Source: Bacteroidales bacterium
Lineage (GTDB): Bacteria; Bacteroidota; Bacteroidia; Bacteroidales; Muribaculaceae
DNA: 57,918 nucleotides
NCBI GenBank assembly: GCA_910575545.1
Contig: CAJTFH010000025.1
Location: 1-57,918 of the forward strand
Direction of reading: 5' to 3'
In this document: positions 16,977-25,548 of the stretch, piece after piece
Position numbering within the stretch: position 1 is the stretch's first letter
Layout: each line of letters begins with the position of its first letter
Made by a program: the position numbers and the translations under genes
The notes under the pieces: model-generated
The model's input: only the letters and a program-made list of their open reading frames with translations
Told to the model about the DNA's origin: nothing
Databases searched by the model: none

Positions 16977-17660
16977 TTAGAAGGTGTAGCCGAGGGAGAC
17001 GAGGAAGTGGGAGGCGCCGAGGTCTTTGTGGAGTTTGACGAAGTCGGTTCCGTAAGAGAGACCGAGGTTGAAACGGTTGTATTCAAAGTTAAGGGCGGCG
17101 TGCCATCCGAACTGGAACCGTTTAAGACGGGCATCTCCTACATCAGATTTCGAGAAGAGGTTGTAGTCGGTCTGGGATGAAATTATACGTGTGGTGAATC
17201 CTTCCGGCCCGTCAACCGCTATATTGCTGTTGGCTTTGGCGTGGCCGTCGAGTTGCACTCGCAGGTCAAGGCCTAACTGTGGCGTCAAGTAGAAGCCCTG
17301 TGCCACCGGCACGCGGTAGCTGACGTTAACGGGAAGGTTCAGGTTTATAAACCTTGTTTTCACGTTTATGTCGACCGGATTGTAGTTGTCGGCATCCAGG
17401 ATGTTCTCGCTCCGGAAAAGAAAACGGGCATCAAGGCCTGTACCGACATATAGCGGCAGACTGTTTGAAACTCTGAAGTCGATGTTGTAGCCGATTCCGA
17501 ATCCGTTGAAGTAGGCATTGTCGGCGTCTTTGGGGTAGAGGGTGTTTAAATCGTAGAATACAGATGCTTTCTGAAGCACCGAGGGTGCGGGTTCCTGAGC
17601 GGTGGCGTTGATGCCAGCCATAAGGAACATTGCAGCGAGTGTTGTGGCGATTTTTTTCAT
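16977..17660 (-). CDS. Outer-membrane beta-barrel protein
   Basis: A 227-residue exported protein with a clear signal peptide (MKKIATTLAAMFLMAGINAT, cleavage near AQE). The body alternates polar and hydrophobic residues in barrel-like strands (GIGYNIDFRV, LYVGTGLDARFLF, LNLPVNVSYRVP, GLDLRVQLDG) and ends in an aromatic strand, LVSLGYTF, as outer-membrane proteins do. It fits the porin-like outer_membrane beta-barrel families of Bacteroidetes; the function is unknown. The gene follows a small HTH regulator on the same strand, with two TTGTTA palindromes between them. Confidence 0.8.
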   Translation of the reverse strand: MKKIATTLAAMFLMAGINATAQEPAPSVLQKASVFYDLNTLYPKDADNAYFNGFGIGYNIDFRVSNSLPLYVGTGLDARFLFRSENILDADNYNPVDINVKTRFINLNLPVNVSYRVPVAQGFYLTPQLGLDLRVQLDGHAKANSNIAVDGPEGFTTRIISSQTDYNLFSKSDVGDARLKRFQFGWHAALNFEYNRFNLGLSYGTDFVKLHKDLGASHFLVSLGYTF

Positions 17661-17668
17661 AGTCAGCG

Positions 17669-17743
17669 TTGTTAAATTTCTAACAAAGTTGTTTTGTCGG
17701 GGGCAAAAAAGGTCTTGCCGACGTCGGGTTGTTAAATAACAAC
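17669..17743. promoter_or_regulatory. Two palindromes with TTGTTA half-sites
   Basis: TTGTTA-AATTTC-TAACAA spans 17669-17686 and GTTGTTA-AA-TAACAAC spans 17728-17743. They share the half-site TTGTTA and sit between the HTH gene and the barrel gene. They could be operators for that regulator; this is inference. Confidence 0.45.
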
Positions 17744-17763
17744 GCTTTCGAGAGGGTTGTGGT

Positions 17764-18081
17764 TTAGTGGAGTGTGTTTACTGAAGCATTCGAGGCAGAT
17801 GTCGCGGGCGTTACTGACGGGGTACGGCGGAATCCGCACGCGCTTTGGAATTCGACGAAGAAGTCATGGTCGAGGGCAACGGATATTCGACATAGCAGTT
17901 CGGTGTCGATGCTTCCTTTTCGCAGGATTTTGTAGACGTTTGTGCGGTCGCAGCAGATTTCCTGAGCGAGCCATGCCGCCGGACGCCTTTGGCGCTTCAG
18001 CTCTTCGCCAATAAGTGAGCCTATGTGAACCTTAATGCCACATTCTTCGGCTCGAGTGATTACAGACGTTTGTTGGTCCAT
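17764..18081 (-). CDS. Small XRE-like helix-turn-helix regulator
   Basis: A 105-residue protein. The segment KVHIGSLIGEELKRQ, WLAQEICCDRTNVYKILRKG and SIDTELLCRISVALDHDFF matches a group of Bacteroidetes XRE-like regulators with a helix-turn-helix at about residues 20-75. The open frame continues upstream to 18276, but those residues are Cys/His-rich and unlike protein sequence, so ATG 18081 is chosen. The tail after residue 88 is Ser/Thr/Ala-rich and poorly conserved in character. It lies directly upstream of the barrel gene, which it may control through the TTGTTA palindromes. Confidence 0.8.
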   Translation of the reverse strand: MDQQTSVITRAEECGIKVHIGSLIGEELKRQRRPAAWLAQEICCDRTNVYKILRKGSIDTELLCRISVALDHDFFVEFQSACGFRRTPSVTPATSASNASVNTLH

Positions 18082-18321
18082 GGTTGTAACGAGAAAATGA
18101 AGTGGTAGAAAAGTGTTCGGAAGAGCATATGCTCCCAGCCCTCGGTGGTTTTTCGTCAAGTCAAGCTCTTTTGACCTGCAATGCAGTGAGGTGGGGTTAA
18201 AAAGCAATGCTCTTAAACCTGCCGCAAAATTAGCAAAATTTTGGTGAAAATGGCAACAGTGGCAGGTGATTAACAATCTTTAATGGGGCTGAGCCTGATA
18301 AGACAAATTAGGCTAATATGA

Positions 18322-19079
18322 CTAATCTGTTTAGAGTATGTCAAATTCAGATCCTCGAAAAAGGATGGCACGCTTTCGCGATATGAAACCGATGGGGTTG
18401 CCGTGCTCGATGCTCCGTTGAGATTCAATGCATTCAGGTTACCGACCGACAATGATAAAAACCGCACGGAATCATGGGACAGGATGGGTTTGCGCAATCT
18501 GACTGTTAATGCGGGGAACTGGAATGTTGAAGAGCGAACCGGTTATGTTGATCTTTCGATTGAAAATACATATAAATTGAAAATACATATAAAGGGAACA
18601 AGGGGCATGAGTTTTCGGTTGGTATGACATTTAAGGTTTGTGCCGACGGTGTGTTGCTTGTCAATACCGCGATAACTCCGGCAATATCAGGAGTAGTGTT
18701 GCCTAAAATCGGTTTCCGCACGGAGATGCCCGAATGGTTTGACCGTGTTGCATGGTTCGGCCGCGGCCCTTGGGAAAGCTATGCCGACCGTAAAGAGGCA
18801 TGTTTCGAGGGGGTGTATTCGGTTTATAATGAGCCGTTCAAGCTGCCACAGGGCGGTTTGGTCTCGGCGTATGCCACGGCAGAAGGATATTACGACAGCC
18901 GGATTACGACTGCTGACTGCCGGTTTGTTGTTGAAAAAGTGCCGGGCTTCACATCGTATTACACGTTTAAAAGTTCGCAGGGGTATATGAACATGGGTGA
19001 GGGAGGATGGCGAATTGTTGCTATCTTCTGATGCTGAGAGATAAAAACGAGTATCATGGCTCGGTGCATAAGGTGGTTG
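18322..19079 (+). pseudogene. Decayed C-terminal part of a GH2 beta-galactosidase
   Basis: The conceptual product contains GH2 C-terminal (Bgal small chain) motifs: KKDGTLSRYETDG, FNAFRLPTDNDK and WFGRGPWESYADRKEA. The N-terminal and catalytic domains are missing, because an in-frame stop lies at 18319-18321. A 17-bp tandem duplication at 18559-18592 shifts the frame; deleting one copy joins IENTYK to GNKGHEFSVGMTFKV without a stop. Another frame change near 19020 is possible, since the next frame reads RDKNEYHGSVHKVVV before stopping at 19079. It is not a working gene. Confidence 0.8.
18559..18592 (+). repeat. 17-bp tandem duplication
   Basis: ATTGAAAATACATATAA occurs twice with no gap (18559-18575 and 18576-18592). 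Seventeen is not a multiple of three, so it changes the reading frame of the GH2 remnant. Confidence 0.93.
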
Positions 19080-19120
19080 TGTGCCGGTGAATTGACAGCA
19101 CTCTCTCCATCAGGATGCAA

Positions 19121-19159
19121 AAACCGCGTTGGTCGAATTCTTTCGGCGCAACGCGGTTT
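19121..19159 (-). terminator. Bidirectional terminator after the M3 peptidase gene
   Basis: An 11-bp stem, AAACCGCGTTG at 19121-19131 with CAACGCGGTTT at 19149-19159, has T-runs outside it on both strands. It serves the minus-strand peptidase gene ending at 19180 and could also stop transcription from the GH2 remnant. Its loop begins GTCGAATTC, recalling the loop of the 3145-3179 terminator. Confidence 0.82.
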
Positions 19160-19179
19160 TCTATATGGTTTTATGAAAA

Positions 19180-21294
19180 TCAGTCTGTGAGGCCACGCTG
19201 GCGCAGGAGGGCGTCGGAGGTGGGGAGGTGGCCACGGAATGTTTCGTAGAGCACCATCGGGTCTTCAGCGGATCCGCTTTCGATTACAGTCTGCAGTTTG
19301 GCGGCGCTTTCGGGGTCGAAAATGCCTTTTTCACGGAAAAGGTCGAAGGCGTCGGCGTCGAGAACTTCTGCCCAAAGGTAGGTGTAGTAGCCTGAAGCAT
19401 AGCCTTCATCGCCGAAGATGTGTTTGAAGTAGGGTGAGCGGTAGCGGAAAGTGAGCTGCTCGGGCATACCGAGTTTTTCGGCTACCGAGTTTTCAAATGC
19501 CATCACATCGAAGTCGCCCTCGGGGTTAAGGTGTCCCCAGTTGAGGTCGAGCAGTGCTGCGCCGGAGAGTTCGGCGGTCATGAATCCCATGTTGTGTTTA
19601 GCGGCAGCGTTGATTTTCTGCACGAGGGAATCTGGGATGAGTTCACCGGTCTGGTAGTGGTGGGCATATTCTTTTAGGAGTTCGGGTTGGAAAGCCCAGT
19701 GTTCGTGGAACTGCGAGGGGAATTCAACGAAGTCGCGGTCGACTTTCGTTCCGCTCTGGCTTTTGAGGCGTGCGCGCGAGAGCATTCCATGGAGGCCGTG
19801 GCCGAATTCATGGAACATTGTCTGCACTTCGTCGATGGTGAGGAGTGACGGGGCGTCGGCGGTCGGTTTGGAGAAGTTGCCTACGTTGTAGACTATCGGG
19901 CGCTCAACGGAGCCGTCGGTGTTTACCCATGAAGTTTTGAGTTCTTCCATCCATGCACCCTGGCGTTTTGAGGCGCGTGTGAAGTAGTCGGTGATGAAGA
20001 CTGCGAGATGTTTGCCTTCGGGGTCTTTCACGTCGTAGACTTTCACGTCGGGATGGTATCTGGGGGCGTCGGCAATGGGTTCAAAGGTGATGCCGTAGAG
20101 TTTTTTTGCCATGGTGAAGATTCCTTTTGTTACGGAATCTACGGCGAAGTAGGGGCGGATTTCGTTTTCATCGAGGGCGTATTTATCCTGGCGCACTTTC
20201 TCGGCGAAATAATAGTAGTCCCAGGGGGCGATTTTGAAGTCGTTGCCGAGCTTGTCGGATAAAGCCTGCATTTCGGCCACCTCTTTTTCAACTTTGGCTT
20301 TCGCAGGTGTCCAGATGCTCATAAGGAGGTCTTCAGCCGCCTGCGGTGTCTTGGCCATTACTTGCTCGGTCATATAGGACGCGAAATCGGGATAGCCCAT
20401 GATTGAGGCCTTCTCGGCACGTGTTTTCACTATTTCTGCGATAACCGGGCAGTTATTGTTTTCACCACTTTGGGCGTTGTTGGTGTAGCCTTTCCACATT
20501 TTTTCGCGGAGGTCGCGGTTGTCGGCATATTGGAGCACGGGAAGGCGCGACGGGGCGTGGAGGGTGAAGACCCATTTGCCCTCTTTGCCGCGGGCTTTGG
20601 CTTCTTCTGCGGCATTGGCCACGGTTGAAGCGGGAATGCCAGCCAGGTCGGCCTCGTTGTCGACAACGATTTCAAAGGCGTTGTTGGCGGCGAGGAGGTT
20701 TTTGTTGAATTTCAGGTATAGGTCGGTCAGACGGGAGTTTACGGCTTTGAGCTGCTCTTGTTTGTCGGCAGGGAGGAGGGCTCCGTTGCGGGCAAACTGG
20801 CGGTAGGTTTCTTCAACGGCGCGGATTTCGTCGTGTGCCAGGCCAAGAGAGTCGCGGCGGTCGTAGATTTCTTTTACGCGGTTGAAAAGCCCCTGGTTCA
20901 TCATCAGCTCGTCGTTGAAAGCGGTGTAGCGTGGCAGGAGGTTTTCGGATACTTCAATCAGTTCGGGAGAGGAGTGGGCTTCGGTGAGCGACATCAGCAC
21001 GCCCATGACACGCTCAAGAGTAGGGCTGAGATAGTCGAGTGGGAGGATTGTGTTGGCGAATGTCGGCGCTTCCGGATTGTTGACGATAGAATCGATTGAG
21101 TTTTTTGCTTCGGCGATTCCGGCATCGAAAGCGGGGATGTAGTCCTCAATGAGGATGTCTTCAAATGGAGGAATCTCGTAGATTGTCTCGTAAGGTTTCA
21201 GAAACGGGTTTTCATGCTGCTTTTTGGAGCAGGAGGAGACGCTGACGGCTGTTGCCGCAGCTGCCAAGCAGAAGCCCATAAAGATTGGTCTCAT
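19180..21294 (-). CDS. M3-family metallopeptidase (peptidyl-dipeptidase Dcp-like) lipoprotein
   Basis: A zinc oligopeptidase that trims short peptides. The zinc motif HEFGH lies at residues 495-499 (MFHEFGHGLHG), and the downstream EFPSQFHEHW contains the third zinc-ligand region of M3 enzymes. The 704-residue length agrees with Dcp/oligopeptidase A. It has a signal peptide with Cys22 (VSVSSC) as lipobox, so it acts outside the cytoplasm, probably in the periplasm; Bacteroidetes often carry such exported copies. The gene stands alone, with its own terminator. Confidence 0.93.
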   Translation of the reverse strand: MRPIFMGFCLAAAATAVSVSSCSKKQHENPFLKPYETIYEIPPFEDILIEDYIPAFDAGIAEAKNSIDSIVNNPEAPTFANTILPLDYLSPTLERVMGVLMSLTEAHSSPELIEVSENLLPRYTAFNDELMMNQGLFNRVKEIYDRRDSLGLAHDEIRAVEETYRQFARNGALLPADKQEQLKAVNSRLTDLYLKFNKNLLAANNAFEIVVDNEADLAGIPASTVANAAEEAKARGKEGKWVFTLHAPSRLPVLQYADNRDLREKMWKGYTNNAQSGENNNCPVIAEIVKTRAEKASIMGYPDFASYMTEQVMAKTPQAAEDLLMSIWTPAKAKVEKEVAEMQALSDKLGNDFKIAPWDYYYFAEKVRQDKYALDENEIRPYFAVDSVTKGIFTMAKKLYGITFEPIADAPRYHPDVKVYDVKDPEGKHLAVFITDYFTRASKRQGAWMEELKTSWVNTDGSVERPIVYNVGNFSKPTADAPSLLTIDEVQTMFHEFGHGLHGMLSRARLKSQSGTKVDRDFVEFPSQFHEHWAFQPELLKEYAHHYQTGELIPDSLVQKINAAAKHNMGFMTAELSGAALLDLNWGHLNPEGDFDVMAFENSVAEKLGMPEQLTFRYRSPYFKHIFGDEGYASGYYTYLWAEVLDADAFDLFREKGIFDPESAAKLQTVIESGSAEDPMVLYETFRGHLPTSDALLRQRGLTD

Positions 21295-21435
21295 AAGTTA
21301 TGTTATTTTTTTATGATTGGTGATTCTATCGAGGTTATAGAGTGAGGATGCACCGGGGTGCATCCTTCCCGTGGGGAAATTCGCCTTAAAGTTAGTGAAA
21401 AAACAGAAATAGACAAAGAGGTGGTGTTGCTATTA

Positions 21436-21474
21436 AGATGGTGTTTAATAACATTGATACATTAAACACCATCT
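21436..21474 (-). terminator. Hairpin downstream of the EEP gene
   Basis: A perfect 14-bp stem (arms 21436-21449 and 21461-21474, AGATGGTGTTTAAT) lies just past the stop codon of the minus-strand EEP gene. The following T-run is weak. A second hairpin (AGGATGCAC with GTGCATCCT) is at 21345-21366. Confidence 0.6.
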
Positions 21475-21480
21475 AAGCTG

Positions 21481-22644
21481 CTATTCATTGCCAGTGGGTG
21501 CGGGAGGGGTTATGAGGAAGTTGGTGAGGATGGGGTAGTGGTCGGAATGTGGTGGTGTGAGGCGGGTGTATGATAAAGGCCGTAGGTTTCCACGGTAGAG
21601 GATATGGTCGATGTGGAAATAGAACCTGTTGGCGTGGTAGGTGTGGCGGGTTACACGTCCGGCTTTTGAGAAGACGGTGTGGAAGTCGTCGCGGCAAAGC
21701 AGCCGCAGGGCGTAGCAGCCGGGGATGTCGTTGAAATCGCCTGCGATTATGACGTTTTCGATGTTGAGCGAGTCGATTTGGCTACGGAGCAGTTGTGCCT
21801 GTATGGCACGGTTGCGGAATGCCTGCGAGAGTTTAGAAATGAGCTGGCGCCGTACACGGCCGAGGTCGCTGCGTGAGGTGGCTTCACCCTCAGTGAGTTC
21901 ATGGAAGAGTGCTTTGTCGTCGTTGTTGAGACCGATTGACTCGAAGTGGACGCTTACCAAAAGAACTTTCTGTCCATGGATGTCGGCTACGGCGGCTCCG
22001 AACCGGCAATAGCGGCTTTCAGGCTGGCGCAACACGATAGGGCGCAACGGGAACCGGGAGTAGACGGCTTCTCCTTCCACATCGACGCTGTTTGGCAGGA
22101 TGGTTTTCAGGGAGTCGGCCTGTAGGGTGGTGAGATGAATCCACTTGTTGACGAGAGAGGATGGGAGTTCCTGTAGACAGGCTATATCGGGGGCTATCCG
22201 CAGGATTGTTGTCATTGTGGGGTTTACGAATCCCCTGGCGTTCTCATCTTCCCACTGCTGACGGTCGTAGGGTATGTCTTGGCGGGTCCAGTCGGTGAGT
22301 TGGAAGACGTTATAGGTCATAAAAGAGAATGTGTCGCCACTGTTTGTGTCTGCCTGTTGGTCGGGGCATATGTTGAGTGGCATTATACCTGCGATGGCCG
22401 GTGTTGAGGCTGCGATGGCGACTGCCTGTAGGATTGCTGCCTTTTTGATTGTGAATAAGCTAATTATCAGAAGTAAAACCGATATGGTGAGCCATGCGGG
22501 AAATGTCATGGCGAGGATAGCCGGTATGGTTGTGACGGCCGGGTTTACCACCCCTCCGTAGGCAGAGGCTACGGTTAGGATCGCCACTGCGGCGCCGGTG
22601 GCCAGGAATAACAGCCGGAATATGGTTCTACAACGGAAAGTCAT
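21481..22644 (-). CDS. Membrane-anchored endonuclease/exonuclease/phosphatase-family protein
   Basis: The first 90 residues contain about three hydrophobic helices (LLFLATGAAVAILTVA, AILAMTFPAWLTISVLLLI, AAILQAVAIAAS). The rest is an EEP hydrolase domain outside the cytoplasm. EEP motifs are FMTYNVFQL, CLQELPS with the metal-binding Glu, VIIAGDFNDIP with the catalytic Asp and Asn, and the terminal HSDHYPI with the catalytic His. The substrate could be a nucleic acid or a phosphodiester. Its stop-to-start distance to the rhomboid gene upstream is 11 bases, so the three genes are one operon. Confidence 0.87.
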   Translation of the reverse strand: MTFRCRTIFRLLFLATGAAVAILTVASAYGGVVNPAVTTIPAILAMTFPAWLTISVLLLIISLFTIKKAAILQAVAIAASTPAIAGIMPLNICPDQQADTNSGDTFSFMTYNVFQLTDWTRQDIPYDRQQWEDENARGFVNPTMTTILRIAPDIACLQELPSSLVNKWIHLTTLQADSLKTILPNSVDVEGEAVYSRFPLRPIVLRQPESRYCRFGAAVADIHGQKVLLVSVHFESIGLNNDDKALFHELTEGEATSRSDLGRVRRQLISKLSQAFRNRAIQAQLLRSQIDSLNIENVIIAGDFNDIPGCYALRLLCRDDFHTVFSKAGRVTRHTYHANRFYFHIDHILYRGNLRPLSYTRLTPPHSDHYPILTNFLITPPAPTGNE

Positions 22645-22655
22645 GGAGTAATGGG

Positions 22656-23402
22656 TTAACGGCGTGTTGCGGAAACGCGTCCGGAACGGTTTCCTGTGGA
22701 TAGGTTGAAGAGGCGCAACTGCTCCTGGCGCGACAGGGATGAGTAGCCGGAACGATTCACTTTGTCAATGAGGGCAAGATGGTCAAGCCGGTTTCGAGTG
22801 AGGTTTTTCATTGTTTCCATGTCGCGCCGTGTATGTAGCCGCCAGATTATGGAAGAGATGATTCCGACTGCTATTCCTCCGAGATGGGCGGCTGTCTGCG
22901 AAGGTTCCATCTCGATTGATGCGAGGAAAAACAGAATCATGCCGACTGCGGCTATCCATCTTAGAGAGAAGGCTCCAATCAAGGCGAGGGTCACACGTTT
23001 CTGAGGTGCGGAAATCAGTGTAGCGGTTATCACTGCGAAAACAGCTGCCGATGAACCGAGCAGGCATGCCGATCCGGCAGATGCCATGGGGGCTACAATC
23101 ATGAACATCAAGGCTCCGGCGAGTCCTCCTGCCAGGAAATCGGCCAAAAGCCAGCGGCTTCCGGCTACTTCTGAGAGGAGTGCTCCGAACCATGCCAGCC
23201 ACAGGCAGTTTATGACCAGATGCCAGAAATCGATGTGTATGAACATGTAGGTAAGCATGGCCCATGGCGTATGGATGAGCTGCCCAGGGGTTGAAGGTAG
23301 GGCAAGCAGGTTGACAATTGCATCGACAGTGCCGTCGGGGGCGGTCAGCCACAGCAACTTTAGAACCAGGAAAACTGCTATATTGGCGATTGCAAGGCGC
23401 AT
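22656..23402 (-). CDS. Rhomboid-family intramembrane protease, divergent active-site motif
   Basis: A six-helix membrane protein of 248 residues. The catalytic dyad is probably Ser118 in LLGSSAAVFAV and His173 in AAHLGGIAVG. The usual GASGAIFG motif is changed: both glycines after the serine are alanine. The conserved FIHIDFWHLVINCLWLAWFG segment of helix 2 is present. It ends in a basic cytosolic tail (TGNRSGRVSATRR). It is translated just after the typical rhomboid upstream (eight bases between them). It may have altered activity or act as a partner of the first rhomboid. Confidence 0.88.
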   Translation of the reverse strand: MRLAIANIAVFLVLKLLWLTAPDGTVDAIVNLLALPSTPGQLIHTPWAMLTYMFIHIDFWHLVINCLWLAWFGALLSEVAGSRWLLADFLAGGLAGALMFMIVAPMASAGSACLLGSSAAVFAVITATLISAPQKRVTLALIGAFSLRWIAAVGMILFFLASIEMEPSQTAAHLGGIAVGIISSIIWRLHTRRDMETMKNLTRNRLDHLALIDKVNRSGYSSLSRQEQLRLFNLSTGNRSGRVSATRR

Positions 23403-23410
23403 GGTGTTTT

Positions 23411-24175
23411 TTAGAAGTAGGGGCCGCCTATGATGTGTTTGCGGCGCCAGTAAATCAGGATTAGCAGACCGAAGAGCATTCCGCCGAGATGGGCGAAGTG
23501 TGCTACGGTATCAGCCTGGCTGTTGTAGATGCCCATCAGCAGCTCAATGCCGGCGTAGATGAGCACAAATACACGGGCTTTGATGGGTATCGGTGGGAAG
23601 ATGAGATAGAGGCGTATGTTGGGGAACATGTATCCGAATGCAAGGAGGATGCCGAATATCGCGCCTGATGCTCCGATTGTGGGGGTATGGTAAAGCGCGA
23701 AAATCTGGTGCACTACCGGTTCGGCTGGGTTTATGCCTATGTTGAACAGTTCCTGGTTTGTGACTGACAGGTGTCGCAGGAGAGATGTCAGCGAACCGGC
23801 GTTCTGGAAAACCGATGCGTAGTGGTGGATCATTATGGCGAAGACACCTTCCTGCACCAATGCGGCACCGATGCCGCAAGAGATGTAGTAGAACAGGAAT
23901 TTTGGCGCTCCGAGCACCCGCTCCATCGTCACTCCGAACATGAACAGGGCGAACATGTTGAAGAAAAGATGCCAGATGTTTGCATGGATGAACATGTAGG
24001 TGACGAGCTGCGAGGGGATGAACTGGTCGGATGTGAAGTAGTATAGCGCACCGTATTGCTGGAGCATGTCTGACAGCGGACGGATGGCAATCATGGCCAA
24101 CCATATGATAACATTGATGATGATCAGGTTTTTAGTTACCGGGGGCATCATCTTGATATTGTCGATGAAACTCAT
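23411..24175 (-). CDS. Rhomboid-family intramembrane serine protease
   Basis: A 254-residue membrane protease that cleaves substrates within the bilayer. The catalytic Ser170 sits in TIGASGAIFG and His229 in AHFAHLGGMLFG; the FIHANIWHLFFNMFALFMFG segment is typical of rhomboid helix 2. About six transmembrane helices are visible. It is the first gene of the operon rhomboid-rhomboid-EEP. A -7 box reading TACCTTTG on the minus strand at 24240-24247 lies about 65 bases upstream. Substrates are unknown. Confidence 0.93.
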   Translation of the reverse strand: MSFIDNIKMMPPVTKNLIIINVIIWLAMIAIRPLSDMLQQYGALYYFTSDQFIPSQLVTYMFIHANIWHLFFNMFALFMFGVTMERVLGAPKFLFYYISCGIGAALVQEGVFAIMIHHYASVFQNAGSLTSLLRHLSVTNQELFNIGINPAEPVVHQIFALYHTPTIGASGAIFGILLAFGYMFPNIRLYLIFPPIPIKARVFVLIYAGIELLMGIYNSQADTVAHFAHLGGMLFGLLILIYWRRKHIIGGPYF

Positions 24176-24269
24176 ATTGCGGGAATGTTTGTAATTGTTT
24201 GTTGTTGGCCGGATGTTTCCGGTTGGAGCATGAAGTATGCAAAGGTAACAATTTTCGGCGATAAAGGGG

Positions 24270-24299
24270 TTGGCGGTTTGGGAAAAATGAGTAACTTTG
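24270..24299 (+). promoter_or_regulatory. Promoter of the rmlB-fdtB operon
   Basis: TTGG at 24270-24273, 18 bases, then TAACTTTG at 24292-24299. It is 34 bases before the rmlB start and close to the divergent promoter of the rhomboid operon. Confidence 0.55.
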
Positions 24300-24333
24300 A
24301 AAGTCGGAGGGTGGTGGAATAAACGGAATTAAT

Positions 24334-25506
24334 ATGTCTGATATAAAGAAATATCTTGTTACCGGCGGTGCCGGTTTCATCGGGAGCAACTTTGTGAAGT
24401 ATCTTCTTGCTCGTTATGGGGAGAATGTGAGGATTGTTGTGCTTGATGCGCTGACTTATGCCGGTAATCTGCTGACGATTGCCGATGATGTTGCCAGGGA
24501 GAATGTTGAGTTCGTAAAGGGCGATATCAGAGACCGGGAGACCGTGGAGCGTCTGATGCGTGATTTTGATCCGGATTATGTGATTAATTTCGCGGCCGAA
24601 AGCCATGTTGACCGGTCGATAACCGGGCCTCGTGTTTTCCTGGACACCAATATCCTTGGTGCCCATAATATGCTGGAATGTGCGCGGGTTGCGTGGCAGA
24701 CGGGTATGGATGGAGCGGGGAAGCCCTGTTACCGGGATGGGAAACTGTTTGTGCAGATTTCAACCGATGAGGTGTATGGTTCGCTACCACGCAGTGAGGG
24801 GGCTCCGATGCCTCTCGAGCTTTCTGCCGAGGTTGCCGAGGTTGCCAGCGGGCGCACCGACCTGAAATGTTATGGAGAAGGTTTTTTCACAGAGGATACG
24901 CCATTGGCTCCCCGGTCTCCTTATTCAGCGGCAAAGGCATCAGCAGATTTTATGACGCTTGCCTATTATGAAACCTATGGGCTGCCGGTGGCGATTACCA
25001 GGTGCAGTAATAACTATGGTCCGTATCAGTTCCCGGAAAAATTGATTCCGTTGATGATCGGGCATGTTCTGGAGGGGAAGGAACTTCCGGTTTATGGCAA
25101 GGGGGTGAATGTCCGCGACTGGCTTTATGTTGAAGACCATTGCAAAGCTGTCGATATGGTGGCGCGTCGTGGCCGGGTCGGTGAGGTTTATAATATCGGG
25201 GGGTTCAACGAACAGGAGAATATAAGGATTGTCAGGCTGATAATCAATCTTGTGAAGGAAATGGCCGAGACGGATGGGCGTTACCGGTCGATGCTTAAAG
25301 TGCCTTTGGATGTGATTAACGAGGGACTAATCGGCTATGTGGCTGACCGTCCGGGACATGATATGCGCTATGCTATCGATCCGGAGAAGATTGTGAAAGA
25401 GTTGGGGTGGTATCCTGAGACGAGTTTCGAGGAGGGGATAAGGCGGACTGTCAAATGGTATCTTGACAATCGTGGATGGGTTGAGAGTGTCGGGAGCGGG
25501 AGTTAA
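24334..25506 (+). CDS. rmlB: dTDP-glucose 4,6-dehydratase
   Basis: It converts dTDP-glucose to dTDP-4-keto-6-deoxyglucose. It is an extended SDR enzyme: the NAD-binding TGGAGFIGSNF at the N-terminus, the catalytic triplet Thr144-Asp145-Glu146 in STDEVYGS, and Tyr197/Lys201 in YSAAK. At 390 residues it is longer than most (about 350), because of an insertion of about 30 residues between EVYGS and FFTEDTPLAP (residues 151-185), also seen in some Bacteroidetes homologues. It heads the operon that makes a dTDP-3-amino sugar; rmlC and rmlD are not present nearby. Confidence 0.95.
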   Translation: MSDIKKYLVTGGAGFIGSNFVKYLLARYGENVRIVVLDALTYAGNLLTIADDVARENVEFVKGDIRDRETVERLMRDFDPDYVINFAAESHVDRSITGPRVFLDTNILGAHNMLECARVAWQTGMDGAGKPCYRDGKLFVQISTDEVYGSLPRSEGAPMPLELSAEVAEVASGRTDLKCYGEGFFTEDTPLAPRSPYSAAKASADFMTLAYYETYGLPVAITRCSNNYGPYQFPEKLIPLMIGHVLEGKELPVYGKGVNVRDWLYVEDHCKAVDMVARRGRVGEVYNIGGFNEQENIRIVRLIINLVKEMAETDGRYRSMLKVPLDVINEGLIGYVADRPGHDMRYAIDPEKIVKELGWYPETSFEEGIRRTVKWYLDNRGWVESVGSGS

Positions 25507-25548
25507 TAAGGCTAATAAGATTTATGGTTGCTATAAAAAGTGGAGTAT

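Noticed and set aside
21345-21366. AGGATGCAC/GTGCATCCT hairpin as a main terminator
   Set aside because: It has no T-run on either strand and a longer hairpin lies next to the EEP stop codon.
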